From Thoreauomyces humboldtii (taxonomy: Eukaryota > Chytridiomycota > Chytridiomycetes > Spizellomycetales > Powellomycetaceae): DNA of 64,000 nt. Position numbers and translations under genes: made by a program. Positions 62,848 to 64,000 of the stretch are shown here, piece after piece. Under the pieces are notes generated by a model, which was given only the letters and a program-made list of their open reading frames with translations, was not told the origin of the DNA and made no database searches. Location of the stretch: the NCBI GenBank assembly GCA_027596035.1, contig JADGJA010000005.1, forward strand, positions 34,793 to 98,792, read 5' to 3'. Numbering within the stretch: position 1 is the stretch's first letter; every line of letters starts with the position of its first letter.

Positions 62848-63802
62848 TCGAATGGTATGACCGGGTGTAACGTGTATTGGGGATTCTGTGAGGGAAACGA
62901 GGGGGGGCGGACGTGTGCCCTCTGCTCCTGTCTTAAGAGACTCCGTCTTTGTCTCTTTTCTCTCCCCGGCGACGATTCTCAGAACAAATCAAGTCAGATG
63001 TTCCAAAATCCTCGACGACCCTTCGTTTCTTGGCAAAGGGCAAGAGAGCGACGAGGGAGCAAGAGGAAAAGCGGGATGGATGGATGGGAGGGAGGGGGAA
63101 ATGAACACGGGAAATGAAGTTCCCTCACACTCCCGTCCGCAATTTCCCACTCGATATACAGGCATCCCTCCGTGCCTCGTTTCCCCCAGTTATTACAGGG
63201 AGGCTCAGAGGAAGGCAGACGAAACAATTGCGGTCGAGGGGGGGAAATGAAATTGCGGTCTAGAGTCAAGACAGACTTTCGACAGCGTTCGCGCTGACCG
63301 TATCGTGAAAGCGGATCCGCCAGTCCGCCAGGGAGACCTCTTGGACGAACATCAGTTCCTTCACAGTTCGTATATATGGCTGTTCCGAGATGAGTTTGTG
63401 TCGGGAACGCAGCCTCTCCAAAGGGAGCCAGCCAGCCAGCCAGAGCTCTTCGTTTTGCCTCGACCTCAAACACGAACGGGGACCTCTGCCAGCCAAATCG
63501 ATCAGTGATAATACCGTCGGCCATCGGCCAACCAACAGACCATTTCAATGATAAATCATTTCCATTACAATATGAATAGGTAGGGAAGAATGAAATGTTG
63601 GTTTTATCTTTTAGGTTTATACGGGTTGATCTCAATTCCCGCGGGGAATTCACAACTTTTAGGACACACCATCGGGGATCTCGATCCTATGGGTATCATT
63701 CAAAATATTACCCGGCCCCAAGGCCCCAATACCTGCATGCAATGCCACCAAACCTCGCCCCAATGCCCCAATGCCCCAACGCCCCAATGCTACCAACTTC
63801 GC
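62848..63802. other. Intergenic, Ala-rich gene promoter and 3' flank of right-edge gene
   Basis: About 950 bases. GA-rich near 63050-63120. A GCCA microsatellite lies at about 63430-63445, and CCCCAATG short tandem repeats at about 63757-63790. A 219-codon minus-strand frame (62994-63653) has no ATG start or domain and is not called. Confidence 0.45.
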
Positions 63803-63939
63803 CTAAGTACGCCACCACCAGGCGTCTTTGGGGGGCTGCGGGGCTCCCGCCTCGCCGTCGTCGTCGTTTCCTGAGCCGATGGCCTCTGAGTCGTCCTCTG
63901 AGGTTTCCAGCTCCATAGGATCAAGATCCCCGATGGTGT
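63666..63939. repeat. Inverted repeat, 27-base arms
   Basis: ACACCATCGGGGATCT-CGATCCTATGG at 63666-63692 and its complement at 63913-63939 match except at one position; about 220 bases lie between the arms. The right arm lies inside the coding end of the right-edge gene (GDTIGDLDPM). Confidence 0.85.
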
Positions 63940-64000
63940 CGCCGGACCCCTCTGACTCAGGAGGGGGAGATTCCTCCGGTTCATCTTCTTCGACCCACTC
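63803..64000 (-). CDS. Acidic C-terminus of an unidentified protein (partial)
   Basis: Minus-strand frame open from the right edge to a stop at 63803, 65 residues. It is very acidic and Ser/Pro-rich (EWVEEDEPEESPPPESEGS; DLDPMELETSEDDSEAIGSG; then GNDDDGEAGAPQPPKDAWWW). Composition is coding-like and unlike the flanking intergenic DNA, but too short to assign. It could also be one exon followed by another further left. Confidence 0.45.
   Translation of the reverse strand, partial: EWVEEDEPEESPPPESEGSGDTIGDLDPMELETSEDDSEAIGSGNDDDGEAGAPQPPKDAWWWRT

Noticed and set aside
62994..63653. 219-codon minus-strand frame
   Set aside because: No ATG start, GC-rich chance composition, no domain; it spans the promoter of the Ala-rich gene.
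63757..63790. CCCCAATG tandem units considered as a telomere-like repeat
   Set aside because: Only about four imperfect units, internal to the sequence, and not a known fungal telomere unit.

Overview
The window is nuclear DNA from a fungus, almost certainly a basidiomycete. Nearly every gene is cut by many short introns (about 50-100 bp, GTNNGT donors, CTNAY-like branch regions, YAG acceptors). The gene set is eukaryotic housekeeping (UTP20, SEC18, TIM50, XAP5, CWC15, GPI2, SET9, a diaphanous-type formin), and one gene belongs to a secreted-protein family I know from basidiomycetes. I cannot name genus or species. No tRNA, rRNA, CRISPR array or transposon was recognised. One 10-base N gap (36966-36975) marks an assembly join.

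Layout. 1-1934 (-): 5' part of a NUP159/NUP214-type nucleoporin, cut by the left edge. About 2460-3666 (+): an unresolved, unrecognised gene-like stretch. 4061-5377 (+): S-adenosylmethionine synthetase. 6008-7130 (-): GPI2/PIG-C. 7392-8211 (-): CWC15. 8400-9315 (+): riboflavin synthase. 9739-13304 (-): CLC chloride channel/transporter. 13776-14313 (-): a very short tau/MAP2-like microtubule-binding repeat protein. 14922-16472 (-): XAP5/FAM50. 16774-18759 (-): TIM50. 19206-28074 (+): UTP20. 28345-30111 (-): hydroxyacid-oxoacid transhydrogenase. 30661-31672 (-): PRA1-type Rab acceptor. 31981-36230 (-): RIC1. 37251-40154 (+): SEC18/NSF. About 40403-41070 (-): a small SET-domain protein. 41415-46303 (+): formin. 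46529-53664 (-): a 2,292-residue SET9/SUV4-20-type histone methyltransferase joined to a PWWP-like domain and a very long disordered tail. 55072-57900 (+): OPT oligopeptide transporter. 58264-62847 (-): three consecutive secreted proteins (six-cysteine, Gly-rich, Ala-rich). 63803-64000 (-): acidic C-terminus of a gene cut by the right edge.

Themes. Several genes share a process without forming operons: secretion and membrane traffic (SEC18, RIC1, PRA1, GPI2, formin), pre-mRNA splicing (CWC15, XAP5), ribosome biogenesis and nuclear pore (UTP20, NUP159), mitochondria (TIM50, transhydrogenase) and chromatin (two SET genes). The right-hand 9 kb is the accessory-looking part.

The two most noteworthy items are (i) the 158-residue protein made almost only of three tau-type tubulin-binding repeats, and (ii) the single gene joining a SET9 catalytic half to a PWWP-like half. 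In fission yeast the corresponding functions are on two interacting proteins, Set9 and Pdp1. Exon coordinates were worked out by eye; where splice sites were not fully resolved this is stated.
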